Positions 17,309-25,745 of a DNA stretch of 64,000 nucleotides are shown in pieces (position 1 is the first letter of the stretch; each line of letters starts with the position of its first letter). Below the pieces are notes generated by a model that was not told the origin of the DNA, did no database searches, and worked only from the letters and a program-made list of their open reading frames with translations. The stretch is taken from assembly GCF_005938625.1 (NCBI RefSeq), contig NZ_VCNJ01000026.1, forward strand, positions 94,780 through 158,779, read 5' to 3'. This DNA comes from Pseudomonas fluorescens. GTDB lineage: Bacteria > Pseudomonadota > Gammaproteobacteria > Pseudomonadales > Pseudomonadaceae. The position numbers were made by a program, and so were the translations under genes.

Positions 17309-17473
17309 TCCCCCTCAAGGCAAGTTTCCTGCGGGCTCTGATTTGGCACGCACGAAAAACGCAGCTCGGGATAAACCGGCTGCGCGAATAATCTTGTCAT
17401 CGGTTTCGCCGGCAGGAATCCAACCGCAGATTCCGCACTGAAGCCGACACTGTCCCTTATCTCTGGCACCGAC

Positions 17474-17501
17474 TATTGATCTTGGGCCTTTGGCAAAAGT
17501 T
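17474..17501 (-). promoter_or_regulatory. Possible second sigma-E-type promoter upstream of algU
   Basis: On the minus strand GGAACTT (17496-17502) is followed by TCAAT (17474-17478) with a 17-nt spacer. It resembles the sigma-E consensus GGAACTT-N16-TCAAA but is one base off in spacing. Several algU promoters are known in P. aeruginosa, so a second one is plausible. Confidence 0.4.
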
Positions 17502-17780
17502 CCAATTATTTATAGCCGTCGCCACCCGACATTGGGCAACCCTGTGCAGAAAAAGTCTGTTTCAGCGCCGATACAGTCGCCTTTTCCCCAAACGGCGGGA
17601 AAAAACTTCCGACGAAGCACCCGGTTTTTTCCGTCACAGTAGTTTCACAATGCCATATCGACCCGGCTATTGTGCCGCCCCACCCCTCTATATACTAGTG
17701 GGCTGTGTGGCTGTCTTGACTCGCCGATCCAGCGGTCTTACGCCACCCCCGACCCGGGTCGCTTTGAGCGGAATCCTGTA

Positions 17781-19397
17781 ATGAGCCAACAATTCCAACA
17801 TGATGTTCTGGTCATAGGCAGCGGTGCTGCCGGTTTGAGTCTCGCGCTGACCCTGCCGGGTCATTTGCGCATTGCCGTATTGAGTAAAGGCGATCTGGCC
17901 AACGGTTCGACGTTCTGGGCTCAGGGTGGCGTCGCCGCCGTGCTCGACGACACCGATACTGTCGAATCCCATGTTGATGACACCCTGAACGCCGGCGGTG
18001 GTCTGTGCCATGAAGACGCTGTGCGTTTCACCGTCGAGCATAGCCGCGAAGCCATACAGTGGCTGATTGACCAAGGCGTGCCGTTCACTCGCGACGAGCA
18101 GTCCGGCACTGAAGATGGTGGATTCGAATTCCACCTGACCCGTGAAGGCGGTCACAGCCACCGACGCATCATCCACGCGGCCGATGCCACCGGCGCGGCG
18201 ATTTTCAAAACCTTGCTGGCTCAGGCCAAAGAGCGTTCAAACATCGAACTGCTGGAGCAGCGGGTTGCCGTTGATCTGATCACCGAACGACGCCTGGGCA
18301 TGGACGGCGAGCGCTGCCTCGGCGCCTACGTACTCAACCGCAAGACCGGTGAAGTTGACACCTACGGCGCACGCTTTGTGATTCTGGCCTCGGGCGGTGC
18401 CGCCAAGGTCTACCTCTATACCAGCAATCCCGACGGCGCCTGCGGTGATGGCATCGCCATGGCCTGGCGCTCGGGCTGCCGGGTGGCGAACCTGGAATTC
18501 AACCAGTTCCACCCGACCTGCCTGTATCACCCGCAGGCCAAGAGTTTTCTGATCACCGAAGCCCTGCGCGGCGAAGGCGCCCATTTGAAGCTGCCCAACG
18601 GCGAACGCTTCATGTCTCGCTTCGACAAGCGCGCCGAACTGGCGCCGCGCGACATCGTCGCCCGCGCCATCGACCATGAAATGAAGCGTCTGGGTGTCGA
18701 CTGCGTCTATCTCGACATCAGCCACAAGCCCGAAGCGTTCATTAAAAGTCACTTTCCCACTGTTTATGAGCGCTGCCTGGGTTTCGGCATCGATATCACC
18801 AAGCAGCCGATCCCGGTCGTGCCTGCCGCGCATTACACTTGCGGCGGCGTGATGGTCGATCAGAACGGTCGCACCGATGTGCCCGGTCTATATGCCATCG
18901 GCGAAACCAGCTTCACCGGCCTGCATGGTGCCAACCGCATGGCCAGCAATTCACTGCTGGAATGCTTCGTCTATGCGCGCTCGGCTGCGGCGGACATCCT
19001 CGCGCAACTGGACGATATCCCTGCGCCAAACACCCTGCCCGTCTGGGACGCCAGCCAGGTGACCGACTCGGACGAGGATGTGATCATCGCGCACAACTGG
19101 GATGAACTGCGGCGGTTCATGTGGGACTACGTCGGCATCGTGCGCACCAACAAGCGCCTGCAACGAGCGCAGCACCGCGTGCGCCTGCTGCTGGACGAGA
19201 TCGACGAGTTCTACAGCAACTATAAAGTCAGCCGCGATCTGATCGAGCTGCGCAATCTGGCGCAAGTGGCCGAACTGATGATCTGCTCAGCCATGGAGCG
19301 CAAGGAAAGTCGCGGTCTGCATTACACCCTCGACTATCCGGACATGCTGCCCGAAGCGCTCGACACTATTCTGGTGCCGCCCACCTACGTCGGCTGA
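17781..19397 (+). CDS. nadB: L-aspartate oxidase
   Basis: This 538-aa flavoenzyme oxidises aspartate to iminoaspartate in de novo NAD synthesis. The FAD-binding Rossmann motif is VLVIGSGAAGLSLAL near residues 10-24; STFWAQGGVAAV, the active-site region HLTREGGHSHRRI and the FAD-contact TGLHGANRMASNSLLE follow. The start is ATG at 17781; the longer frame from 17670 is not family-like. It is divergent from algU, a classic Pseudomonas arrangement. Its 3' end overlaps convergent ygfX by 32 nt. Confidence 0.97.
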   Translation: MSQQFQHDVLVIGSGAAGLSLALTLPGHLRIAVLSKGDLANGSTFWAQGGVAAVLDDTDTVESHVDDTLNAGGGLCHEDAVRFTVEHSREAIQWLIDQGVPFTRDEQSGTEDGGFEFHLTREGGHSHRRIIHAADATGAAIFKTLLAQAKERSNIELLEQRVAVDLITERRLGMDGERCLGAYVLNRKTGEVDTYGARFVILASGGAAKVYLYTSNPDGACGDGIAMAWRSGCRVANLEFNQFHPTCLYHPQAKSFLITEALRGEGAHLKLPNGERFMSRFDKRAELAPRDIVARAIDHEMKRLGVDCVYLDISHKPEAFIKSHFPTVYERCLGFGIDITKQPIPVVPAAHYTCGGVMVDQNGRTDVPGLYAIGETSFTGLHGANRMASNSLLECFVYARSAAADILAQLDDIPAPNTLPVWDASQVTDSDEDVIIAHNWDELRRFMWDYVGIVRTNKRLQRAQHRVRLLLDEIDEFYSNYKVSRDLIELRNLAQVAELMICSAMERKESRGLHYTLDYPDMLPEALDTILVPPTYVG

Positions 19398-19818
19398 ATT
19401 TGAGCCGCACTCGCAGGCGTCGATGGATATCGGCCGCCTGTGAGTCTCGCGGCACGCAGATCGATCTGACCCGCCATTCCCCGCGCAGACGAAAACGCAA
19501 CACCACGATCAATGGCAGCGCCAGGCTGTCCGGCCTCAACTGCACGGCTTGCCAACCATTGGCCTGATTCCATAACTGCCAGCCATCGGCATCGCGTCGC
19601 AATCCGCGAAACGCCCGACGGTGACTCAGCAGAATCTGCCGAGGCAACACCCAAAACCCGTGAAGCAGACAGCCAAAAGCCCCGAGCACGCTGGCCCAGA
19701 GTGGAATCGAAAGCAGCAACAACGAACCCAGAGCGAACGCCTGGGCCAACAGATACGCCGCCAGCAACTGCCGTGAGGCATGCCAGCGGCATTCGAACGT
19801 GTTACTTGGGCTGGACAC
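19366..19818 (-). CDS. YgfX (CptA)-family inner-membrane protein
   Basis: This 150-aa protein has two closely spaced transmembrane segments at about 17-36 and 38-58 (LLAAYLLAQAFALGSLLLLS) and a basic cytoplasmic C-terminus. Size, topology and position directly after sdhE match YgfX/CptA. In E. coli it has been described as the toxin of YgfYX acting on cytoskeletal proteins, while its partner is better known as a flavinylation factor. The start overlaps the sdhE stop by 17 nt. Sequence match to E. coli YgfX is weak, so the call leans on synteny. Confidence 0.7.
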   Translation of the reverse strand: MSSPSNTFECRWHASRQLLAAYLLAQAFALGSLLLLSIPLWASVLGAFGCLLHGFWVLPRQILLSHRRAFRGLRRDADGWQLWNQANGWQAVQLRPDSLALPLIVVLRFRLRGEWRVRSICVPRDSQAADIHRRLRVRLKFSRRRWAAPE

Positions 19819-20056
19819 GGTCCAGAATCATGCGAACCATGCGCTGCAGTTCCGGATCTTCAGACTCGCTGCGCTCCATGAACCAGCCGAACATGTCCTG
19901 ATCCTCGCACGTCAGCAGACGCACATACAGATCGCGATCCACCTGGTTCAACGTCGCGTAAACCTCTTTTACGAACGGCACCAGTAACACGTCAAGCTCA
20001 AGCATGCCGCGACGGCTGTGCCAAAAGAGGCGATTCAGTTCAACTTGTTCGACCAT
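19802..20056 (-). CDS. sdhE: FAD assembly factor SdhE (YgfY)
   Basis: This 84-aa protein has the SdhE signature FWHSRRGMLELDVLL near residues 10-24, the RGxxE motif needed for flavinylation of SdhA, and CEDQDMFGWF later. It helps attach FAD covalently to succinate dehydrogenase and fumarate reductase. The start is ATG at 20056 with a GAGG-type site upstream. It is divergent from ygfZ, another widespread neighbour. Confidence 0.92.
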   Translation of the reverse strand: MVEQVELNRLFWHSRRGMLELDVLLVPFVKEVYATLNQVDRDLYVRLLTCEDQDMFGWFMERSESEDPELQRMVRMILDRVQPK

Positions 20057-20206
20057 GGAGCCCTCCTCAAATTTGGCGGCAAGTATACAGCCCCGGGACA
20101 GGTCGCACAGTCGGCTTTGGTCGGGGACCACCGATCCTTTATCAACTACCCATTTCAACCATGCCCCCTTATGATGTGCCCCAGTCTATTTACCCTGCGA
20201 TGACCC

Positions 20207-21148
20207 ATGGCCGATTCTGCTTTTTTCTGCACCCTGTCTCATGAAGGCGTTCTCGCGGTTCGCGGCGCGGATGCCGGAAAATTCCTGCAAGGCCAGTTGA
20301 CCTGCAATCTCAATTACCTGAGCGACAACCGCGCCAGCCTCGGCGCCCGCTGCACGCAGAAAGGCCGGATGCAGTCGAGCTTCCGCATTCTGCTCGAGGG
20401 TGATGGCGTGGTTCTGGCAATGGCCAGCGAGCTGCTGGAGCCGCAACTGGCAGACCTGAAAAAGTACGCGGTGTTCTCCAAATCAAAACTGACCGACGAA
20501 AGCGCCGCTTGGGTACGCTTTGGCCTGGAGCATGGCGACAGCGCCTTGACCAGCCTCGGTCTTGATTTGCCGGCAGAAACTGACAGCCTCGTGCGTAATG
20601 AAAGCCTGATCGCGATTCGCGTCTCGCCCGATCGCGCTGAACTCTGGGCACCGGCCGATCAGGCTGACGCCATTAAAGCCAAATTGTCCGCAGCGCTGCC
20701 TGAAGCCGGACTGAATCAGTGGCTGCTGGGCCAGATCCGCGCCGGTATCGGCCAGGTCATGCCGAGCACCCGCGAGCTGTTCATTCCGCAAATGCTCAAC
20801 CTGCAAGCGGTCGGCGGCGTGAGTTTCAAGAAAGGCTGCTACACCGGCCAGGAAATCGTTGCGCGCATGCAGTACCTGGGCAAACTCAAGCGTCGCTTGT
20901 ATCGCCTGAGCCTGGACGCCGCTGATTTGCCAGAGCCTGGCACACAACTGTTTGCGCCGAGCCACAACAGCGCCATCGGCGAAGTGGTGCTGGCCGCCAA
21001 GGCCGGGCAAAACATTGAACTCCTGGCGGTGCTGCAGGCCGAAGCTGCCGAAGCCGGTGATTTGCATCTGGGCACCCTCGAAGGTCCCGCGCTGCATCTG
21101 CTCGACCTGCCTTACGAACTGGATCGCGACCGCGAAATCCAGCGCTGA
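20207..21148 (+). CDS. ygfZ: Folate-binding protein YgfZ (Fe-S cluster maintenance)
   Basis: This 313-aa GcvT-like protein helps maintain certain iron-sulfur enzymes and tRNA modification using folate. The signature KGCYTGQEIVARMQYLGKLK, with its conserved Cys, is at about 207-226. An N-terminal GKFLQGQLTCNL segment is also typical. It is divergent from sdhE and followed 35 nt later by an HDOD gene. Confidence 0.93.
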   Translation: MADSAFFCTLSHEGVLAVRGADAGKFLQGQLTCNLNYLSDNRASLGARCTQKGRMQSSFRILLEGDGVVLAMASELLEPQLADLKKYAVFSKSKLTDESAAWVRFGLEHGDSALTSLGLDLPAETDSLVRNESLIAIRVSPDRAELWAPADQADAIKAKLSAALPEAGLNQWLLGQIRAGIGQVMPSTRELFIPQMLNLQAVGGVSFKKGCYTGQEIVARMQYLGKLKRRLYRLSLDAADLPEPGTQLFAPSHNSAIGEVVLAAKAGQNIELLAVLQAEAAEAGDLHLGTLEGPALHLLDLPYELDRDREIQR

Positions 21149-21183
21149 TCGCAGCATTTGTTGCAACACCCTAGAGAGTTTAA

Positions 21184-22005
21184 ATGAGCGAACTGGCGGA
21201 AAAAGTCCAACAGGATTTGGTTGAGGCCATCGATAACGATGACCTGGTTCTGCCCACGTTGCCGGAAGTGGCCCTGCAGATTCGCAAGGCCGCTGAAGAC
21301 CCGGAAATCAGCGTCAGCGACCTGAGCAAAGTGATCGGCCGGGACACGGCGCTGTCGGCGCGCCTGATCAAAGTGGTCAACAGCCCGTTGCTGCGCGCCG
21401 CACAGGAAGTCACCGACCTGCACACGGCCATCACCCGGTTGGGCATCAACTACAGCAGCAACCTGGCGATCGGTCTGGTGATGGAGCAGATCTTCCACGC
21501 GCGCTCCGAAGTGGTCGAGCAGAAGATGCGCGAAGTCTGGCGCAAGAGCCTGGAAATTGCCGGGGTCAGTTATGCGCTGTGTCGCCGCTACACGCAGCTC
21601 AAACCCGATCAGGCAGCGCTCGGCGGGCTGGTGCATCAGATCGGCGTGTTGCCGATTCTGACCTACGCCGAAGACCACTACGAACTGCTGTCGGACCCGG
21701 TCAGCCTCAACCATGTGATCGATCACATTCATCCGTTGCTGGGCGACAAGTTGTTGCGCGTCTGGGAGTTCCCGGAGCGACTGGTGGAATTGCCGGGGCG
21801 CTATCAGGACTTCAAACGCGATTCGACGGCCATTGATTACGTCGATCTGGTGCAGGTGGCGAGCCTGTATTGCCACAAGGACACCGATCATCCGTTTGCG
21901 CGGATTGATCCAATGACGGTTCCGGCGTTCAGGAAGCTTGGGATTGATCCGGAAAACAAAGCGCTGTGTGAAGATCTGGAAGAATCGCGGACGATGTTTT
22001 ACTGA
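21184..22005 (+). CDS. HDOD domain signalling protein
   Basis: This 273-aa protein is almost entirely an HDOD domain, an HD-related fold usually lacking metal-dependent hydrolysis: LPTLPEVALQIRKAAEDPE at about 22-40, LSKVIGRDTALSARLIKVVN, then LGGLVHQIGVLPILTYA. HDOD proteins link to signalling, motility and stress circuits in Pseudomonas, but no partner domain is present here to say which. It follows ygfZ by 35 nt in the same direction. Confidence 0.88.
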   Translation: MSELAEKVQQDLVEAIDNDDLVLPTLPEVALQIRKAAEDPEISVSDLSKVIGRDTALSARLIKVVNSPLLRAAQEVTDLHTAITRLGINYSSNLAIGLVMEQIFHARSEVVEQKMREVWRKSLEIAGVSYALCRRYTQLKPDQAALGGLVHQIGVLPILTYAEDHYELLSDPVSLNHVIDHIHPLLGDKLLRVWEFPERLVELPGRYQDFKRDSTAIDYVDLVQVASLYCHKDTDHPFARIDPMTVPAFRKLGIDPENKALCEDLEESRTMFY

Positions 22006-22023
22006 TCCGAGACCGAGGCGCGC

Positions 22024-22092
22024 CCTTCGCGAGCAAGCTCGCTCCCACAGGAAAATGCATTCCAAAGTGGGAGCGAGCTTGCTCGCGAAGGG
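22024..22092. repeat. REP doublet (inverted), GAGCGAGCTTGCTCGC type
   Basis: Two units, CCTTCGCGAGCAAGCTCGCT and its complement, flank a short spacer (22024-22049 and 22067-22092). They lie between the convergent HDOD and tctE genes. Confidence 0.88.
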
Positions 22093-22113
22093 GCCTGCAA
22101 GAACACCGCAAAA

Positions 22114-23499
22114 TCATCCGGCAATAAAACTGACTCGTACCTTCAACCCAGCCTGCTCGCCGTCATGCAGACTAATCTGCGCCAGATGCGCCCGGCAGAT
22201 CTCGCCGACAATCGCCAACCCCAACCCTGAACCCGCCACCTGTTGATTGCGCCGGTAGAACCGCTCGAACACCCGATCGCGCTCTTCCAGCGGGATGCCC
22301 GGGCCGTCATCTTCCACTTCAAGTATTGCCGGCGCGGTTACCCGCAAAATCACGTTACCGCCCGGTGGCGTGTGCGCCAAGGCGTTGTCCACCAGATTGC
22401 TCAGTAACTCGTTGAGCAACGTCGGCTCACCGCGCAACCACACCGGCTCATCCGCCTCCAGCGCCAGCGCCACCCCGCGCTTGTGCGCCAGCGGCGCCAT
22501 GGCCATGCCCAGTTCCCGGGCCAACTGACTCAGATCGAGCAACTGCGCACCGCCCTCGGCGATCGCCCGGGCACCGTTTTCGACACGCGCCAGCGACAGC
22601 AACTGATTGGCCAGATGGGTCAGGCGATCAGTGCTTTGCGCCGAGGATTCCAAGGTCGTGCGCCACGTCTCGGGTTCGTTCGAACGCAAGCCCAATTCAA
22701 GCCGCGCTTTCAGTGCTGCCAATGGCGTGCGCAACTCATGTGCCGCATCGGCAATGAATTGCGCCTGCCGTTCAAACTGACCACGCAGGCGTTCGGTGAA
22801 ATGGTTGAGTCCACGAACCAACGGCCACAGCTCATGCTGCACTTCAACCAATGGCAGCGGGCGCAAGTCATCCGGCTGCCGCTCTTCCACCGCTGTACGC
22901 AAGCGCTCCAATGGGCGCAAAGCCGCACTGACCGCGAACCACACCAGCAACAACGCGCCAATCGCCAACATGCCCAGGCGCAGCAACGTATCGGCCGCCA
23001 GACTGCGCGCCATGCTCACTCGTGCTTCGTCGGTTTCGGCCACGCGGATTTCCGCCATGCCGTTCATGTTCGGTTCGGTCACTGCTTTAAGCAGGCTGAC
23101 CACGCGCACGTTTTGCCCTTTGTAGGTGGCGTTGTAGAAACGCGCCAAGGCGGGATAACTGTCGGTTCGCGGCGTCCCCGGCGGTGGACCAGGCAGGTTT
23201 TCATAGCCGGAAATCAGCTTCTGATGGATGTCATTGACCTGATAGTAAATCCGCCCGGCGCTGTCATAAGCGAAGGTGTCGAGTGCGACGTAAGGCACGT
23301 CGGCGCTCAGTGTGCCGTCACGTTGCGACAGGCCCGCAGCGATGGTCCGCGCCGAGGCCAGCAGCGTACGGTCATACGCGGTGTCGGCGGCTTCGCGACC
23401 ATTCCAGTACGCGCTCAAGCCGCTGGCGAGCATCAACACCACCAGCAGCAATGCGAGGTTCCACAGCAAGCGCCAGCGCAGGCTGCTGGGCTTATGCAT
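22114..23499 (-). CDS. tctE: Sensor histidine kinase TctE-like
   Basis: This 461-aa inner-membrane kinase has two transmembrane segments (about 10-28 and 175-195) around a periplasmic sensor, and a HAMP-like linker. The H-box is AHELRTPLAALKARLELGL near residues 255-273; N, D/F and G boxes are LLSNLVDNALAHTP, DDGPGIPLEERDRVFERFYR and GSGLGLAIVGEIC. Its start overlaps the regulator gene by 8 nt, and the pair is divergent from opdH-tctCBA. This is the organisation of TctDE, which senses tricarboxylates and controls their uptake. The specific name rests on that context. Confidence 0.87.
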   Translation of the reverse strand: MHKPSSLRWRLLWNLALLLVVLMLASGLSAYWNGREAADTAYDRTLLASARTIAAGLSQRDGTLSADVPYVALDTFAYDSAGRIYYQVNDIHQKLISGYENLPGPPPGTPRTDSYPALARFYNATYKGQNVRVVSLLKAVTEPNMNGMAEIRVAETDEARVSMARSLAADTLLRLGMLAIGALLLVWFAVSAALRPLERLRTAVEERQPDDLRPLPLVEVQHELWPLVRGLNHFTERLRGQFERQAQFIADAAHELRTPLAALKARLELGLRSNEPETWRTTLESSAQSTDRLTHLANQLLSLARVENGARAIAEGGAQLLDLSQLARELGMAMAPLAHKRGVALALEADEPVWLRGEPTLLNELLSNLVDNALAHTPPGGNVILRVTAPAILEVEDDGPGIPLEERDRVFERFYRRNQQVAGSGLGLAIVGEICRAHLAQISLHDGEQAGLKVRVSFIAG

Positions 23500-24163
23500 C
23501 GCGGCTTTCCAGCAAGTAACCGAGGCCGCGGAAGGTCACGATCGCAACCGATTGGCCGTCGAGTTTCTTGCGCAAACGGTGCACGTAGATTTCGATCGCG
23601 TCGGGGCTGGCTTCTTCGTCGAGACCGAACACCTGGGAGGCCAGTTGTTCCTTGCTCATCACCCGCCCCGGCCGGGCGATCAGCGCTTCCAGCACCGCTT
23701 GCTCGCGAGAGGTCAACGTCAGCAATTCTTCGCCGAGGGTGAAGCGCCGGGTGTCGAGGTCATAGGCCAGCACGCCACAACGCTGCTGGCGTTCGCCACC
23801 CAGCACACTGCGGCGCAGCAGGGCTTTGACCCGCGCTTCCAGTTCGGTCAGTTCGAACGGTTTGGCGAGGTAATCGTCGGCGCCGAGATTGAGGCCGTGG
23901 ACGCGATCTTTCACATCACTGCGCGCGGTGAGCATCAGCACCGGCAGATTTTTCCCACGTGCGCGCAAGCGCGCCAGCACCTCGAAACCGTCCATGCGCG
24001 GCAGGCCGACATCAAGGATCGCCACGGCGTATTCCTCACTGCCCAGCGCCAGATCGGCGGCCACGCCATCGTGCAACACATCGACGGTCAGACCGGTGCT
24101 CTTGAGCGCCTGAGCGACACTTTCGGCCAGTTGCAGATGGTCTTCGACGAGCAGAACACGCAT
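23492..24163 (-). CDS. tctD: OmpR-family response regulator TctD-like
   Basis: This 223-aa regulator has a receiver domain (1-115) with the phospho-Asp in AILDVGLPRMDGFEVL (about residue 51) and the conserved Lys in YLAKPFELTELEARV. A C-terminal winged-helix domain (about 125-220) ends in EIYVHRLRKKLDG. OmpR-type regulators bind tandem direct repeats; three such repeats with 11-bp phase lie at 24252-24284 between this gene and opdH. TctD in Salmonella and Pseudomonas regulates citrate/tricarboxylate transport genes. Confidence 0.88.
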   Translation of the reverse strand: MRVLLVEDHLQLAESVAQALKSTGLTVDVLHDGVAADLALGSEEYAVAILDVGLPRMDGFEVLARLRARGKNLPVLMLTARSDVKDRVHGLNLGADDYLAKPFELTELEARVKALLRRSVLGGERQQRCGVLAYDLDTRRFTLGEELLTLTSREQAVLEALIARPGRVMSKEQLASQVFGLDEEASPDAIEIYVHRLRKKLDGQSVAIVTFRGLGYLLESRDA

Positions 24164-24251
24164 GGATTTTTACCTCGTTCAGGGATGGCCGACGCCACGC
24201 TTTGCCGCGGAGTTTACAGCCGCAACCGCCGCTGTGAAGCCCGAAAACCTT

Positions 24252-24284
24252 GAAAGTCTGCTGAAAGGTTAGCGAAAGGTTAGC
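24252..24284 (+). promoter_or_regulatory. Three tandem 11-bp repeats: probable TctD operator
   Basis: GAAAGGTTAGC occurs twice back to back (24263-24273 and 24274-24284), with a degenerate in-phase copy GAAAGTCTGCT just before (24252-24262). Contiguous 11-bp direct repeats are the usual binding layout of OmpR/PhoB-type dimers. They lie in the tctD-opdH divergent region. Confidence 0.65.
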
Positions 24285-24370
24285 TGGTTAGAGTCGGCCC
24301 ACGGACAGTTCCGACTGCCGTCGCTGATGCCACACAGCGCAAAGAAAAACGCCTCGAAGCGTTTTCGACC

Positions 24371-24384
24371 AATAAGAACAATAA
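24371..24384 (+). promoter_or_regulatory. A-rich Hfq/Crc-type catabolite motif upstream of opdH
   Basis: AATAAGAACAATAA precedes the ACGGAG ribosome-binding site of opdH and follows the ARN-triplet pattern (AAnAAnAA) bound by Hfq with Crc. Binding there would block translation when preferred carbon sources are present. Confidence 0.6.
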
Positions 24385-24399
24385 ACGGAGTACACCCGC

Positions 24400-25692
24400 A
24401 TGCCGTCCATGCAGCCTCAGGCGTCCACGCCTGTTCGCCCTTCCCGTTTCAGCCACACTGCCCTCGCCAGTGCCGCCGCCCTTGCCGGTTTTTCGCCGTT
24501 GAGTTTTGCCGACTTCATTGAAGACAGCAGCGCCACCGTCGAAACCCGCAACATGTATTTCAACCGTGACTTTCGCGATGGCACCAGCGCCCAGCAATCC
24601 AAGCGTGACGAATGGGCTCAGGGTTTCATGCTCAATCTGCAATCGGGTTACACCGACGGCACCGTGGGGTTCGGTGTCGATGCGTTGGGCATGCTTGGGG
24701 TAAAACTTGATTCGAGTCCGGACCGTACCGGCACAGGTCTACTGCCAACCCACGACGATGGGCGCGCGGCGGACGAGTACTCCAAGGTCGGCCTGACCGG
24801 CAAAGTGAAAATCTCCGCCACAGAACTTAAAATCGGCAGCCTGATTCCTGAACTGCCGATCCTGAAACCCAATGACGGGCGCATCCTGCCGCAGACCTTT
24901 GAAGGCGGTTTGCTGACCTCCAAAGAGATCAAGAACCTGACGTTCACTGGCGGCCGACTGGAAAAAGCCAAGGATCGCGACAGCACCGATTTCGAGGACA
25001 TCGCCCTCAACAACAAGAACAGCCGTTTCGCTGGCACCGCCGCCGGCAAGCACTTCGATTTTGGCGGCGTCGACTACAAGTTCACCGACAAGATCACCGG
25101 CAGTTATCACTTTGCTCAACTCGACGAAGTCTATAACCAGCACTTCTTCGGCCTCGTTGCTTCGCGACCGATGGGCCCGGGCACGGTTGCCACTGACCTG
25201 CGTTTTGCCGTCAGTGATGATCAGGGCGCGGCCCGTGGCGGCGAAATCGACAACCGCTCGCTCAACGGTCTGGTCAGCTACGCGCTGAGCGGGCACAAGT
25301 TCAGCGCCGGTTATCAGCACATGTCTGGCGACAGCGCTTTCCCTTACGTCGATGGCAGCGACCCGTATCTGGTCAACTTCGTGCAGATCAACGATTTCGC
25401 CGGCGCTGAAGAGCGCTCCTGGCAGGCTCGCTACGACTTCGACTTCGCCAAGCTCGGCATTCCAGGCCTGAGCTTCATGAGTCGTTACCTGAGCGGTGAC
25501 AACATCAAGCTCAAGAACGGTGAAGAAGGCAAAGAGTGGGAACGCAACACCGAGATCAAATATGTAGTACAAAGCGGCGCCTTGAAGGATGTCGCCGTGC
25601 GTTTGCGTAATGCCACTTACCGCTCTAACTACTCGGCTCGTGATGCAGACGAAGTGCGTTTGCTGGTGAGCTACAGCGTTGCACTTTGGTAA
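24400..25692 (+). CDS. opdH: OprD-family outer-membrane porin, tricarboxylate channel OpdH-like
   Basis: This 430-aa protein has a signal peptide ending near SFA (ALASAAALAGFSPLSFA) and the start of an OprD barrel: FIEDSSATVETRNMYFNRDF. OprD hallmarks include GVDALGMLGVKLD, YSKVGLTGKVKIS and the final strand VRLLVSYSVALW with a C-terminal aromatic residue. In P. aeruginosa OpdH imports cis-aconitate and other tricarboxylates. Position directly before tctCBA and divergent from tctDE supports that specificity. Regulation is probably by TctD and Hfq/Crc. Confidence 0.87.
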   Translation: MPSMQPQASTPVRPSRFSHTALASAAALAGFSPLSFADFIEDSSATVETRNMYFNRDFRDGTSAQQSKRDEWAQGFMLNLQSGYTDGTVGFGVDALGMLGVKLDSSPDRTGTGLLPTHDDGRAADEYSKVGLTGKVKISATELKIGSLIPELPILKPNDGRILPQTFEGGLLTSKEIKNLTFTGGRLEKAKDRDSTDFEDIALNNKNSRFAGTAAGKHFDFGGVDYKFTDKITGSYHFAQLDEVYNQHFFGLVASRPMGPGTVATDLRFAVSDDQGAARGGEIDNRSLNGLVSYALSGHKFSAGYQHMSGDSAFPYVDGSDPYLVNFVQINDFAGAEERSWQARYDFDFAKLGIPGLSFMSRYLSGDNIKLKNGEEGKEWERNTEIKYVVQSGALKDVAVRLRNATYRSNYSARDADEVRLLVSYSVALW

Positions 25693-25717
25693 ATGCCCGT
25701 AAGTGAAAAACACGTCG

Positions 25718-25729
25718 AATAACAACAAT
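25718..25729 (+). promoter_or_regulatory. A-rich Hfq/Crc-type motif upstream of tctC
   Basis: AATAACAACAAT, four AAn triplets, lies just ahead of the GTGGAGA ribosome-binding site of tctC. It repeats the motif found before opdH. Confidence 0.6.
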
Positions 25730-25745
25730 GCCCGTGGAGAATCGA

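Noticed and set aside
19366..20056. ygfX-sdhE as a mobile toxin-antitoxin locus
   Set aside because: It is a conserved core pair next to ygfZ; SdhE is better supported as a flavinylation factor.
22483..23742. 419-aa plus-strand open frame
   Set aside because: Shadow of tctE; low-complexity Arg/Gln composition and no family pattern.
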